Source: Absidia repens (Eukaryota > Mucoromycota > Mucoromycetes > Mucorales > Cunninghamellaceae). From it: a stretch of 64,000 nucleotides of DNA. Shown in pieces: positions 13,005 to 26,229 of this stretch. The notes under the pieces were generated by a model. The model was not told where the DNA came from. It searched no databases and worked only from the letters and a program-made list of their open reading frames with translations. The position numbers and the translations under genes were made by a program. Numbering within the stretch: the first letter of the stretch is position 1; every line of letters starts with the position of its first letter. The stretch spans positions 682,001 to 746,000 of the forward strand of contig MCGE01000005.1 in the NCBI GenBank assembly GCA_002105175.1, read 5' to 3'.

Positions 13005-14939
13005 ATGCTACAACAGAAAGCAGTTCAGTCGTTTGGTGCTGCTCTTGAAATGCAAGCCTCTCGATCTGAATTTTCTGCTGCTCATTGGAACAGTTGGGTT
13101 GAAAAGGCTGCGAAACACTCTACCAAGGACGACACTGGCACCCACTATGGCACCCACTTTGGCACCACGCCTGTCACTTCTCCTTCACAATCTACCACCA
13201 CTTCTACTTCTACCACTTCTACGTATATTACTGCTAATCAAATACCTATTTTAGAGGACATCGAACAACAATCATGGTCGCGGTATACCTCACCCAATGC
13301 TGATGAAGATGTCCTGGACGACGAAACCAACTTCCAACGTATCGACCTCAAATCCAGCATTCGAAGTTTATTCTCTGATCCTCCACTATGCTTTTGTCAA
13401 AAATTGGCTTCACGATCTGAAAGTGTTGGGTTTGGCGTTGTCTACGATTGCCACTTTATGTCTTTAAGCAACAACAATCACGGCGGTCCCCAGCTCAACC
13501 ACATGTATCAGAAAGACACCGAAAGGACTCATATATGTGGCTTCCATGTACATCAACAAGCTTGGCAAGAAATAGGTGACCTAGTCAAGAGCAAACAGGT
13601 GGTGAACAAGACAAACCAAGAACTGTCGACGTGTCCATGCTTCAATTTTACCTTTTGTGTGACTTTCTGCTTATCAAATGCTATGAAAAGGTCAAGCCCT
13701 CCTGCGCCAAGGTGTTTTTGTAATCTACCTGCTGTACTCTCTGAACGCAACTGGAATCACAAGAAACGTATCTGCTTTGTTTGCCGCAACTTTTATATCG
13801 ATGGTGCCAAACCAAAATGCAGCTGGTTTATGTGGGCGGATGAGGTGGCTTTCAACAAACCAAATTATATTCGACACAGCCCATCCATTCTTGAAGATGC
13901 CAACTCTCGTATTCGACCAATGAGGACGCAAACTATACTTAAGGACACCGAACCCGACTCACATAATCAACGATCACAATTGGAAGAACAATCAGACTCT
14001 TTACAAACATCAAAACCTACATCATCATCATCACCATCAACATCACTCCAAGGTTCTGATTTGGATCCGTTGACAACTCCGACAAAAACCAGTATGACAA
14101 CATCGGATTGTATCGAACATAGAATATTATGGGCAGCACCAGCACCAACAGATCGAAATCGTTACGACAAAATGAGCAGCAGCTATGAGATGGGCAACAG
14201 CAGCGAACGTGATTTAATGTACGAAGACACAATCAATACCATCAACTCTGGGAAATCAGAAGAGTTATGTCAATTGTTACAAATCAGCAACCCCAGAAAC
14301 AATGAATGTCACCAATTACCGAAGGATAACATACATTCGACAGCATGGATGGATTCATCAGCGTATCATGATACTCTTCTGCCGACATTCGATATATCAT
14401 CACAACAGCAAAGACGTTTAACAAACAATACTGACGCAAAAAAGGAATTACAAAATCTATGGAAGAACGCATACCATCAGTCAACAATGTTAATTAGTAT
14501 ACGGGATGATGGCATGGAACACCATTATCGTATGAATAGTCTCCAAAGCAAACAACACCATTTGGAACAACAAGTACAAAGTTTGATTTTGATGATGGAC
14601 AAAGAAATTGATTCAAACTCAGGAACCACACAACAACAACACCAACATCAGCCTGTAAGGAAATCTGATTCATTGGATACATGGACGATTGAAAACCCCG
14701 TACAAACTGCCTCCGATCTTCCAAATATGAAATGCCAGGCTTGCTTGTCCAGTAAAGCTGAATATGGTATGAAGCCTTGTTGTCATTTCGGTAAGGAGCA
14801 ATACGGTAAAAACGGAATATTGTAGCTTACTAACATTCTATTATAATATATAGTATACTGCCTTAGTTGCGCCGAAAAATTGATGGAATGTGTTTTGTGC
14901 AAAATACCCAAATCCTCTATTCAGAAGATTGACTTGTAG
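13005..14939 (+). CDS. Uncharacterised cysteine-rich protein with C-terminal RING-type finger
   Basis: I join 13005-14790 and 14854-14939 (623 aa). I chose ATG 13005 because the in-frame ATG at 12927 lies in the CCAAT-containing promoter. Residues about 128-290 form a Cys/His-rich region with two similar halves: CFCQKL...CHF...HICGFHVH and CFCNLP...NHKKRICFVCRNF...CSWFMWAD. The second half resembles a GRF-type zinc finger (CxC start, C-x-WFxW end). A long S/T/Q-rich linker follows. At the C-terminus, split by the intron, is a compact RING of the CxxC...PCCH...CLSC...CVLC type (about 576-620). The RING suggests E3 ubiquitin-ligase activity, and GRF-like fingers suggest nucleic-acid binding. 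I recognise no orthologue, and substrates are unknown. Confidence 0.75.
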
Positions 14940-15410
14940 TGATTTATGCAACTCTTCCTTGCCTTTCCTGCTCTCCTCGCTCTCTATCTCCAACGCCCCC
15001 CCCTTCGTATTTACAATCCATAGCTTATAGTTTACCCTCTCATATATATAATCATCATTATATTATATCATTTGTATAGTTAGCATCCTATTTTAATTCA
15101 CATTTTGAATAAAAATGTTTTACCTTGCCTGCGACTTTTGCCCTATGTTATTTGTCTCTGATTGTTCTATATCTCTTTTCATGTGACTTACATGCCATCG
15201 TCCAATAAAATCTCCTCATATCCAGACAAAAGGAAAAAACTAAGTCCGACTTTTTTTTTTTCTTTTTTCTTTTCTTTATATCGCCCTCTCTTTTATATAC
15301 TTCTCGTTTGTTATTATTATTATTTCGACTCGTAGTCAACACTCTATACACGAACGTTTATTCCTCTTGTGTAGCTAATCCGATTTTGATTATTCGGTGT
15401 TAGTGAAACA
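14940..15410. other. Intergenic: 3' UTR of RING gene and promoter/5' UTR of MYB gene
   Basis: It contains AATAAA at about 15107, (ATT)n/(TTA)n short repeats at about 15310, and an AG-rich/CT-rich tract. No gene is seen. Confidence 0.5.
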
Positions 15411-18295
15411 ATGGTAAAGAAATTCTTCCATGTTGATCCGATTTTTATTTTTTTTTATTTTTTTTTTACTAACCTGCTTCCATTGTGTAGTTTGAACATC
15501 TTTATGGCTATGGGCAATCCCAGCAACAACAACAGCAACAACAACAACAACAACAACAACAACAGCAGCAGCACCAGCAACCACAACATCAACAACAGCA
15601 GCACCAACAACAACTTGATCAAGAACAAACTAATCAAACCAAACAGCTGAATTCGTACGGGGATGTTGGTTATAACTATGATAGCTCACTGAATGATGTC
15701 CATTCGACGGCAAGTTTACCAACCTTCGCTTTTTTATCCCAGCAAACGACTCTCTCTTCCCAACTAAACCTGCAGGTAATTATATCTTCTGAATCCAACC
15801 TCTACTTGTCAACATTATTGACACCTTTTTTTTTCTTGCCTATTACTTGATTTAGGAGCCTCACCCATTCAATGGATTTCCTCACGATACCACAACTAAT
15901 AGCGACACAGGGGCAACCAATGATCTCATGGACCACAATGGCCACCGACAATCAAGTATGGACGATCATTCCTCCGCTCTCAATCAATTCAGTGCTTTTG
16001 AATCGGTAAGTTAGGTGGTGTGTGTTGTGGTCAACTGAATACCTATATTTACTTGTTTTGTTTTGTTTGTTTGTTTCACCATGGTGCTAGTTGGATCAGC
16101 ATGATATTTCAGACGCCACCTTTTCCTTACATAATTCAATACCACATCTCTATCATCCTGTCGATATCAGCAGTATTGTACACAGCCCTGTCCTCTCAGT
16201 ACCCGACTTGCCAACAACATTACCCCCACTCAATTCACCATCAGCACCTCCACAATCTTCTACATCATTATCACAAACGGACAATTTCCCTGCCCCTGCA
16301 TCCAAAAAGCAGCGAGTAGAACGTGGCTTCCGTGAACGTGCGCCATGGACTGCTGAAGAAGATAACCTACTCCGTTTGGCCGTTCAGTTATATGGTGACA
16401 AGACCGAAAAATGGGCCAAGATCGCTGCTTGCGTACCTGGAAGAACAAACAAGAATTGCCGAAAACGATGGTTTCATTCCTTGGATCCTTCATTACGCAA
16501 AGGTGCATGGACAGATGAAGAAGACCGTCTCTTACGTGAAGGTGTCAAGAAATTCCCCAACCAGTGGAGCAAGATCGCCGATATGTTGGAAGGCCGAACG
16601 GATGATCAATGTGCAAAACGATGGCGTGAAAGCTTGGATCCCACAATCGATAGATCGGATTGGTCCATGGAAGAAGACATTCGACTGGCTGCGAAATTCA
16701 AAGAGTATGGATCACAATGGCAGAAAATAGCTCAATACTTTGATGGACGTCCAGGACTTCATTGCCGAAATCGTTGGCGCAAATTACAAAGGGTCTCCCA
16801 AATTAGAAAGGACAAGGAACGGGCGGCAATTTCTTTATCTTCTTCTCCGACTTCTGCAACAACAAGGCGAAACCTGAACAACGATGGATTGAACAAAAGC
16901 AATAGCAACTACAATAACAACAATACTTTGAATGAATCCAGAAGAACCAGCTCGGGAACGACATCATTTATCAATATGGGACCTGATGAATCAATTTCTT
17001 CACGTTTTCATCATCGACAGCACCACCAACAGCAGCATCAGCACCAGCAACAACAACAGCCACAGCCACCACAGCAGCCACAGCAGCCACAGCAACCACA
17101 GCAACCACAGCAACCACATCAACCACATCAACCACATCAACCACATCAACCACATCAACCACATCAACAACATCAACAACATCAACAACATCAATATCAG
17201 CATATCAATGTATCATTAGCAAGTTCATCACATTCGATTAGTATTCCAAATAATATCAGCTCAACATTACCACCATCATCAACACCGCTATCATCAGGTA
17301 GCTTTCCCGCAGGGTCAATAGCAGCATTATCATTATCATCATCAACATCTCCTTTACCATCATCCTCATTATCAGCACCATCATCAAGACTGTCCGGAAG
17401 CATCGTATCATCAAATGAATCCTTACCATTGCCTTCCTTTTTGCAGCACCAGCCTTATCATATGACACCTCGACCAGAAAACGTATCATCACCATCTCCA
17501 TCGGTATCAACATCATCCAACACAGGAACCACGACTGTAAACACAACATTCAACTCGATGAATGATCGACGTCAGCAAGATTACGAAGCTCCGGAACCGC
17601 TTGGGCACCTGAACCCTTATGGGTGTGATGTACGTGGATGTTTCGATACCTTTAGTCAGTCTAGTGGGTTATTTTATCATATGAAGAATGTACATCCGGA
17701 CCTGTCAGGCGTAGACAAACCATATAGATGCGCGGTGGTGAATTGCTTCAAAAAATACAAGAATATTAATGGACTACAATATCATTTACGCGACGCTAAG
17801 GGTATATCTGGACATTCTATGACGATGTCAACTTCCTCTCCTCCTCATGAAAAAGGCAACACCGGCGATAATTTCCATGGCGGACTGCATACACCAGCAC
17901 CTATATCGACGAGTGGAAGTAACAGCACTAGCAACTTCGGGAATGATTCAACAACAATACCTCATTTAGTGGACAGTGGATCGACAAATAGCAATAGCTC
18001 CTTTGACGAAATCAGGCAAAGCCAATCATTCACTTGTTCGATGGTGGGCTGCAAGGAGTCGTTTAGAACAATAAATGATTTACGGCTACATCAGGAACAT
18101 ATTCACAATATTCCCTTTCAACTTACTGCAATCACCGCATTGAACAATCCTCTGGTAGAATCATGTTTATTAGAACCATCTCCTCACACAGCAACAACAT
18201 CTTCCCTTCCAACACCACCACCACCTCCTCAACAACACCAGCAACAGCAACAATTCCGAATCAAACGGGAAAAGTGGATGATGGAATCTGTATGA
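15411..18295 (+). CDS. Three-repeat MYB transcription factor with C2H2 zinc fingers
   Basis: Nuclear DNA-binding protein. I join 15411-15413, 15491-15775, 15856-16005 and 16091-18295 (880 aa). The first coding exon is only the ATG, followed directly by GTAAAG, and the next exon opens in frame with FEHLYGYGQ. A poly-Q/H tract lies near residues 10-45. Three tandem MYB repeats occupy about 228-385: RAPWTAEEDNLLRLAV, KGAWTDEEDRLLREGV and RSDWSMEEDIRLAAKF, each with regularly spaced Trp. A long low-complexity linker carries an (HQP)n run (17060-17190). Three C2H2-like fingers follow: CDVRGCFDTF...H...H, CAVVNCFKKY...H...H and CSMVGCKESF...H...H. MYB plus C2H2 in one protein is unusual. Target genes cannot be inferred. 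Confidence 0.85.
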
Positions 18296-18574
18296 TGTTG
18301 GGGCGCCAAGGTGCCACTAACAAGAAATATCGCCTATTATAGTAGTTTATTCTGTTATCCATTCCTCGTTTATCCATCATTCTTTTGTATCATATTTATC
18401 ATCCAATTTGTCTTTGTTATTTCTTTTTCTGTATTTTTTTTTTCTCTATTTACTATATTTACGCTTTTTACCTTTTACTTATTCTCCCTCTTTCCTTTTT
18501 TTTCGATCATACACAATATTATAATGTCTACCTAATAAAATGAATCTGATCTATTTTGATACTTGTATGTACTG

Positions 18575-18619
<45 letters not shown>

Positions 18620-18670
18620 CTTCTGTTGGTGGGTGAAATATGTGTGGTGGTTTGTTGGGGAAACTCAAAC

Positions 18671-18701
<31 letters not shown>

Positions 18702-19494
18702 GTGAATGGAAGTGTTTGCAAATCACCGGAGCTCCTCAACTGAGTAGTCAAAGTGAATCACAAATGTCAATCGTTAAAATATTCGCAAAATCATAAGAAG
18801 AAACACGACACTTTCGAAAACAAGATTCCCTTGATTTTTTTCGATTTTTATTTGCACTTCCAAAAAATTGATCCACTGGGTATCAAGGTACGGGCGAGAT
18901 CATTGAGATTTGAGTTCGATAGAATTAGACAATACAGAATGCAAGTCGGTCGCTGAAGGAGAGAATAGATTGTAGAGGTGATTACACTCACGAAACAGCC
19001 TAGGTTTATCTATATAAGCGGTTTGACACTGAGTGACCAAGGACTGCCAGTAGTTTATGGGGGAGTTGGCGGGAAGTAATCCTAATGGGTAAGCTAGAAA
19101 GCTAGTGTATGTCAAGTGACGCACAAAACTACTACAATAACATCTTTGCTCATTATTTTATGGGTAATTGGACGGTCCATAAGAAGGACATATTTTATTG
19201 AAGCATATTTGGTAGATACTAAAACTATAGGGAAGGGGTTCATTGTAATAAGGGAAGGATTTATTGGCGGAAGCACAGGGAGGCTGCTGTAAGATTTGGA
19301 GAATGGTCAACATTTATACAAAAATACAACTGTAAAATGGAAGCTAATAAACTGTATGCAAAGACATGAGAACGACTAAAGGGACACCTGTCATCGAATC
19401 ATAACAACGATGAGCACTCATCTAAATGGACGACAGTAAAATGGAATCCCTTCGATACGACATAAACGAGACCAATGGGACATTATTTTCACTG
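18296..19494. other. Intergenic, with poly-T and (GT)n tracts
   Basis: Contains the 3' UTR of the MYB gene (AATAAA at about 18534), a 41-base T-run (18577-18617) and a (GT)14 microsatellite (18673-18700). No credible coding region is seen. The stretch 18960-19130 is less AT-rich but has no recognisable product. Confidence 0.5.
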
Positions 19495-20015
19495 AATTAA
19501 ATAAAAAGAGACATATTTTATTGAGGTGCAAATGCAAATTATAACAAACTATAAAACTAACTTTAAGCTAAGCTAATGAAAGTTCCAAGAAATCAACTAA
19601 TGAGTGGTCCTAAATCCTTAATCCAAAATGAAAAGGTTTCCCCATGCATGTTATAAACCCTGAGCTGAAAACCCTTCTAAACTAGCCCCGGCACTATCCT
19701 AAATTCAACATAACCCCATAGAAGTTGAATGGTGAAGAAAAAATAAAAAGGAAAAAAAAATTTTTTTAAAAAGAAAGAGAGCCGGAAAAAATAAAAAAGG
19801 CGTGAGAGTGAAAAATAAATATTCACGTGGGCGGAATTTGAATCCTTTTTTTTTTTTTTTGGTGGGCATAGAATAGGATACCCTTTTTGCGTTTTACAAC
19901 TACTGTTCAACAACGCCAGAATTATTTTTCCTTCAATTCCTTCACTATATAATAGTTTGTCACTCACCATAGGATAGCTTACCCTCTTCTATTGTGCTAG
20001 CATATCTATTCTACA
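19495..20015 (-). repeat. Dispersed repeat, CCCACGTGA subtype, copy 2 (reverse strand)
   Basis: This is the reverse-strand counterpart of 7722-8410, with the same ordered blocks. The GCTGTAGAATAGATAT end is at about 20015, CCGCCCACGTGAA at about 19835, and the 3' core (read on this strand as AAAATGAAAAGGTTTCCCCA) at 19627-19646. The AATAAAATATGTCTC end is near 19500. Confidence 0.6.
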
Positions 20016-20887
20016 GCAAAATATTCCCATACACAAAGCATAGTTAATGTAAGTTTTTTTTTTAAAAAGATGAATATCAAAATTGAATGCCAACGTACTT
20101 CTTTTTTTTTTTCCAATTTCCTCATCCTTATCTCAGCATTATTTTATGACTGTCTGAACTGACTTTTTAGATTATTTCTTGCCGATGCCAAATTATTTTT
20201 CCTCATCCCCAATTTATTATACCACCACCTTAATTTATTTTACCTGCGCCTCCATTCAAAGTTAATAAACTTTAGTGAATATTATGACTGAAGCCCAATG
20301 GAAAGCATTTATTCCTTTTCATAATACTGTGTGATTAAAAGTTTTTTTTGTCAAGCAAAAAAAAAAACCCCCCCTAGCTTTTTCCGTGAGGCCCAGAACC
20401 TCCAATACAAGAGACACCCCTCATCTAACTCGGTATAGTACATCTGAACTCTGCGCAGTATAAAAAAAATAAGGTACACCGTTAAAATTTCAAATCCCCG
20501 CTACAAAAAAAAGGAGGATCCGTCTCAAATATATATTTTGTCCAATTGAGATTCACTCTATTCTATGTTTTGAGGGTCATTGTTTACGCAAAATCTATAT
20601 TGGTTCATCTGTTAAACACATGTGTTTATCACGTTTTGTTTTTAATATATAATACACGCCTGTCATCAAAAAATGTCACCCTGTCACCCTATCCTTTTTA
20701 ATAGCGGTCGCAGTCCCCTCTCTATCTTCGAAGTTCACATTCCTCTACAATATTTCCCATCAAAAGATACCACATATATACGTTCAATGATATGTTTTAT
20801 TCAGATAATTCAAAATAATCATAATGATATAAAATATACATAATACATGATATGATATAAAGTTTTCCAAACTAAATTTCGAACCTA
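20016..20887. other. Intergenic, 3' flank of GH81 gene
   Basis: AT-rich DNA with several short poly-A/T and poly-C runs (about 20350-20380). No gene, RNA or repeat copy recognised. Confidence 0.45.
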
Positions 20888-22841
20888 TCAGTATCCATTA
20901 TATCGGTCGTCATGCTGGTTGTGAGATATATCAATGTATTGATGGCGAAAGGTCCTGGTGACATTCTCTTGCTGCGAAGAGGAGTCTAATGAATTCCCAG
21001 AGACAACCTTGGATAATGCTAAATGTATCAGTGATATAAATATATAAGTCAATTTTTATACTAAAGTTTAATACTTCGTAGAGGGTACTTACATCTTCTA
21101 TGAAATCCAGGTCGGGTTGCCGTTAGATATAATGAATAGGATCTACTTTGCCCATCGTCCAAATCAACTCGTTTCAGCAATGGATATGCGTCGGCTGGAT
21201 TGATCAGTGCATAATTGAGGTAAAGTACACCAGCCCAGGCCGTCTTGACACTGGGAGCAATAGAAGCCAGCTTTTGGTCCCATTCTTCTTGTACCTACAT
21301 TACCTCCCCCCATCAAATATAATACACGTAATAATGAGTACCTGTCAATACACACTCAATAATAATAGTAATACAAAAAAAAAAAAAAAAAAAAAAAAAA
21401 ACTTACAAATTGAGGTACCCTAAAGACATCTGCTAGCATGGGCGTCATGGGAAGTTGCTGAATGCCGTGGATGTATTCAATATATCGGCCAAAATAAGTA
21501 GTCTATGGTGATCATAAAAAAAGGCATATCAGTTTTGTCTATTCAGATATTTTCAAATATCCAAAAACTTACATAATCTGTCTTTTGTTCAAAAAGAATA
21601 CCAACGACCTTGTTCATTACCATTCCAATATGCCTATTCTTATTTGAATTCAACATCCAAAAATATTCATAGGTTGTCCGTTTCATAATATCCAATTGCA
21701 AATCAGCCAGTTGAACCAAGGAAGGGTTATTAGTTGCCAACCCCCACAATTTCATTCCCCAATAAAAGTTGACTGATTCAGGAACAGATTCTTGATCACG
21801 TCCATCCATAGCACCATTGATTTTAATTCCACCTAGAAATAAAAAAAAGCACGAACAACATTTGCTTCAGTATATAAATCATTTCCATCGTATTGATGAA
21901 TACCGTCGTCACTTCGTTCTTCTTTACCTGCCCATGTGTGCCCTGCGAACCAATCCCAGTTTCTGTACGGAGCAAAATAGTCATCCTTCCCAGGCGAGTT
22001 GACATCACGAATAAGTATTTCGGTCCATGTTATAATTTCATTATGACGCCAGTTTGGATCCAGATAATGAATAATTGCAGCTAAGAAGAAAGTCAAAAAA
22101 AAAAAGAAAAAAAGAAAAAACAATTAGCATCATATATACATACACATACGCAAAACCGTAACCATGGGGTGAAGGTGAGTTTTTCTTTAGGGGCAACACT
22201 TACCAGAAACTATAAAATACCCTTGGTGATAATGATGATCATTGTAATAAGAGTGCCCAAATCCAGCATTGATATCACCAGTGCCACCCATTGATGAAGG
22301 TAGTCCATTTCTCGCCACAATACCTCTGTAAGTCTGATCATACAAAAAGGGATCCTTCTGTCGATTTTCCAAAAATACCGCAAAAGCAAACTTGAGTTTA
22401 TCCAACGCCATCCTTGCCAGTTCAGGGTTACGCAAACCAGTCTCGTCAGGTTTGTTGATCAGAAGCGCCAGCAGGGCATATTTTTGTAGCGCTTTACCAG
22501 AAAAATAGTTGTCCACCTTGCTAGTAACTTCCCCCATGACATCTGCTGTTTCGATTTCACGGGCTAAATGTTGAAGAATATCATTCATCGTGGATTGTTC
22601 AGGCCGAGATTGATGTGGGAACCAAGTTGTCCATTTACTACTGTCGCCAAGTTGACTGGTAGATGATTCTACTAAATTCCAGCTATCACCTAATACTGCA
22701 TACATGGTGCCTTTAGTTGCCGATTCTAAGTGAAGTGAAGTGCGTTCTACATTGCGCAACGTTTGTAGATGATGAGGATAAGCATATAGTAACGGTCGTT
22801 CTTGTCCTTGCAGCTTCCAATTGATTGTATATGAGCTATTC

Positions 22842-22872
<31 letters not shown>

Positions 22873-23940
22873 AGAGGAGAAAAAAAAAATTAATGCAGGT
22901 CAAAAAAATCCATGAATATTATTTTCTCTCAGGTAGCAAGCATACTTTCCGTTGGTGTCAACATTGCCTCCTTCTGTCCACGTGCTACTATGTTCATCCA
23001 AAATAGATTCATCTACATTATTGGGAAGTTTTGCAAGACGCACGGTACCGGTATATGGCTTTAAAGCTACCAATGTCGAGGGACCTGAAACAGTGAGCAC
23101 CAGTGGTCCATCGAGCGCATAAAGGAGGAAAACAGTTGAAAAAGAATCATTCAATGTGAGCTTGAATCGATCGCCTTTGTAAACAACGGTGGATGGGTCC
23201 ATCCCAAATTGTTCTTCCGATTCAATGCTGATGATTTGATGCTGAGTAAAAAACTGAGGTGTTAATTTTTGGTAGTGGGCGGTGATGTAGGCCATGCCCC
23301 TGGACAGAGGTACTTGCATTCGCTGTTGATCGCCACTACCACTGCCATCATTAAGCTGAATGGTGGCACCAAAATGATCCCATGACAATATTCGAAGAGT
23401 AGGCGCAGCAAGATGTGGCATCCATTCCTTGCACGTTAGTCGCATGTCCACCACGACTGGATTGAGCATGTAACCTGTGTCTGTCTGCGGCGCATTATTC
23501 ATAGCAGGGTATCCTCCAAATGTTTTTTCTTGATTTTGAATGACTGAAACCCCGACATTTCCACCTGCCAATTTATCAAGAATGAGGATTGTATATGGAT
23601 CAGTGTTAATTGGTGCCATATTATTAGTACTTGAATAAAATAAATTAGACAACCATGAGTTTGTTGGAACCACCATAGTTCCTCGTTGATAATCCAGTGC
23701 TCCTCCATAATTCTTATCATTCATAGTTGGGGTATACTGTGGTTGGAATGGGTGTTGAATGGATCTAAATAAATCAGGTAAGGGAGTATTTGCAAACATG
23801 GGTGATGATGATGAAGATAATAGTGGGACTCGTTGTTTTTTAGATATGGTACTGTTTTGGAATTGAATCGGTAATAAATAACCGCTAGTAACCACCACAA
23901 TAGAGTATAAGAAAAAAAAGACAAGATGACACACCGTCAT
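20888..23940 (-). CDS. Secreted endo-1,3-beta-glucanase, glycoside hydrolase family 81
   Basis: GH81 enzymes hydrolyse internal beta-1,3-glucan bonds, usually in fungal cell separation or spore release. Exons on the minus strand: 23940-22946, 22835-22204, 22080-21928, 21832-21573, 21502-21407, 21294-21093 and 21018-20888 (822 aa). ATG 23940 gives a signal peptide ([20 protein letters not shown]). The upstream in-frame ATG at 24045 would add another hydrophobic stretch and is less likely. Family signatures are the N-terminal [32 protein letters not shown], the catalytic-region motif [12 protein letters not shown] (Asp-containing loop, near residue 530), [11 protein letters not shown], and a following acidic ESVPES corresponding to the family's conserved Glu-rich box. 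Length and motif order are full for the family, and no membrane anchor is seen at the C-terminus. Confidence 0.93.
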
Positions 23941-24506
23941 TTGATAACAAATTTGATATAATTTGAAAAGAAAAAAAAAAAGGTCTGATAATATTAGAAT
24001 AATAATAAATACAACAAAAGCCAGTCTTGAATATGAACCAAGCAAAATTTGGATTCATAAAGAAGAAAGACCCTATTGATTTTCAAGCTTTCTTACCCCT
24101 GAGCTGAGTTTGTGAAGAGACAAAGCGATATATTATATGCACTGTATTCTTAAGAATAATGCTATAATGAGCTCCCACTATCGATGGAGAAATCATTCAA
24201 AACACATATCATATTCAAAATCACAGACTATTTATAATACGAGTACAAAAAATACAAAAAAAAGGGCACGCACAGCGTCAAAACACTTTGGCGCAACAAG
24301 TAAAGTATGTTCTAAAATGATCAAACGGAACGAGAATATCGTCCGAGTTCAGTTTTTTTTTAAATATCAATGGATATGGACAACATATATGTATATAAAA
24401 TTCGATAGATTTATTATAAAAATAAAATATAAGAATAAAAAGGAGGAAGAGGGAGGGATGAGAGTAAACTAAAAATACAATAATAAAACTACAAACTAAA
24501 CTACCA
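23941..24506. other. Upstream region of GH81 gene and 3' flank of PP2C gene
   Basis: 566 bp, very AT-rich, with AATAAA-like motifs (about 24420-24490) suited to the 3' end of the PP2C gene when read on the minus strand. No other gene seen. Confidence 0.45.
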
Positions 24507-26229
24507 TCACCATGACTGTCTATTGCTCATACTTGAGTTGGCCAACCGGTAATTCCGCAAATCTTGTGTATAATCATGCATTCGTGTTCCCCAGTCCTTG
24601 AGTCGAACTACCACAGCGGTCACATTGTCTTCGGAATGGAGTTGAACAGCAGCATCTACAAGACGTAATACAGAGGATGTTGGATCTTTCTTTTCCTTGA
24701 CCTAAAACAAAGTACATTTTAATTATTTTGTCAAATTGAATGTGTATGATATAACTCTGACTTACAAAATCAACAATTTCTTGATCCGACATAATAGATG
24801 TGATTCCATCCGTGACCAGTACCTATAAAATCATGCGTTAAATGGAGTCATCATTAAAGCCATCTGCAATTTCAAATCCCTCCCTCCTGTCTTCCCCCCT
24901 TTTTTTTTTCTTCTTACCATAAATGCTGCAGGATTTTCCTTAGTGATAGTATGTCTTATAACATCAGGTTCCGCAGATACGCCATATCTTTTGAGTTTGG
25001 AATCCCCAAAAGCACGACTTGTTGCTAACATTCCCAATATCCGATCATCTCCCCAAGAATCCGTTGTCACAAAGCCTGCATATTTTCGTAATCGTTCATG
25101 TTCCAAAGGGTTGCCTGGATGATGATCACCACTTGTCAGTGGCATTGCTTCACCTGAATTGGCATCGCAAAGAAGTATTCTACATGTATATGCAAAGGGC
25201 AATGTATATTTTTTGTATTAGCCGTCAAGCCCTTTATATGTAGTTTTGTATTTTCCTTACCTAGTGTCACCAACATGTCCAACAATAATGTCATATGTTT
25301 CACTTTCCCAGAATGGTTTTTGATCGTGAGGTTCGACGATGGCTACGCTACCGGTGGAACCTTCATTTGCTTCATGAGAGTCGTTGTTTTCATTGCGAAG
25401 GTATTGAAGACATTCGGTATCCGCTTGAAGGAATCCAAGAGTGAGCCGTTGTTCCACAGACAAATCCGTACAAGAAGATACCTTCGGTAAAGGCTTGCCA
25501 GATTCATCCACCACCGCTCGTAACACCGCTGGAATAGGAAATCGGCGGAAATAGCCACGGTAAGCACGTAAAGCATATAATATATCAGGAAGGTCGTCCA
25601 ATGACACTGTTTCAATCTTCTCTTGTAATTTTGCAGCGAGCCAATCCGATATCACAGGTCCACCATGACTACAAGCAAAGAAGAGAGGGAGATCAGTATT
25701 TTCCCCTCTACAGTTCCGAAACAAATTCGCTGCCATATTCCCAAAATTTACCCGTCAAATATACCAAAGTAAGCCCTGTTGGCTTCCCTCTTCATAGTAC
25801 GTAAATGGTCTCCTTCAGGTAGTTGCAAGGTCACCGATCGGAAGCGATCTTCGTTTTCAACCCGTGTTCCACGAGAGCTATGCGCACCTTGTAAATAATA
25901 AAAATTGTAAATGATAAGTAACAAAACAATGATGTGCGAGACAGTAAGACTCTGCGTTTTCTTACCAACTAGGTGTTTTGCTTTGTCCAGGTGAAGTCGT
26001 AGTATGTTGGTATCTACAAATATAAAGAAATAAAAAAGAGTTCGTTAGCCGGTACGTCAAGTGATGACTATTGTATGTTCGTATAGTTCCCACGATGTAT
26101 TTCGTTTAGTTTACCATTAAGAGTTTTGGCAAGGTAATAGTCCTGGTAAGCTCGTTTCGATGAGTTTGTAAAGTGCCTAAAGCCAAAAATATGCTTCACT
26201 GGCCTTTTGCATGTATTTGATAATAACAT
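24507..26229 (-). CDS. Mitochondrial PP2C-type protein phosphatase (PTC6-like)
   Basis: Mg/Mn-dependent Ser/Thr phosphatase. Exons on the minus strand: 26229-26115, 26013-25966, 25887-25752, 25668-25261, 25179-24918, 24822-24766 and 24701-24507, GT-AG with matching phases (406 aa). The N-terminus (MLLSNTCKRPVKHIFGFRHF) is basic and lacks acidic residues, which suggests a mitochondrial presequence. PP2C metal and catalytic motifs are present in order: SSRGTRVENEDRF, FGIFDGHGG (split by an intron after DG), VGHVGDTR, MLATSRAFGD, VLVTDGI and EDNVTAVVV. The yeast mitochondrial PP2C Ptc6, a phosphatase acting in the matrix, has a similar size and an SRxxNEDR-type opening. PTC6 orthology is inferred; the family call is firm. 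Confidence 0.88.

Noticed and set aside
15414..15650. Asn-rich ORF (poly-N) overlapping the MYB gene exon 2
   Set aside because: The same (CAA)n tract read in the MYB frame is poly-Q and continues in phase into the next exons; the poly-N frame stops at 15650.
23941..24045. Upstream start for the GH81 enzyme
   Set aside because: It would place a second hydrophobic stretch before a complete signal peptide; 23940 gives a standard secreted N-terminus.
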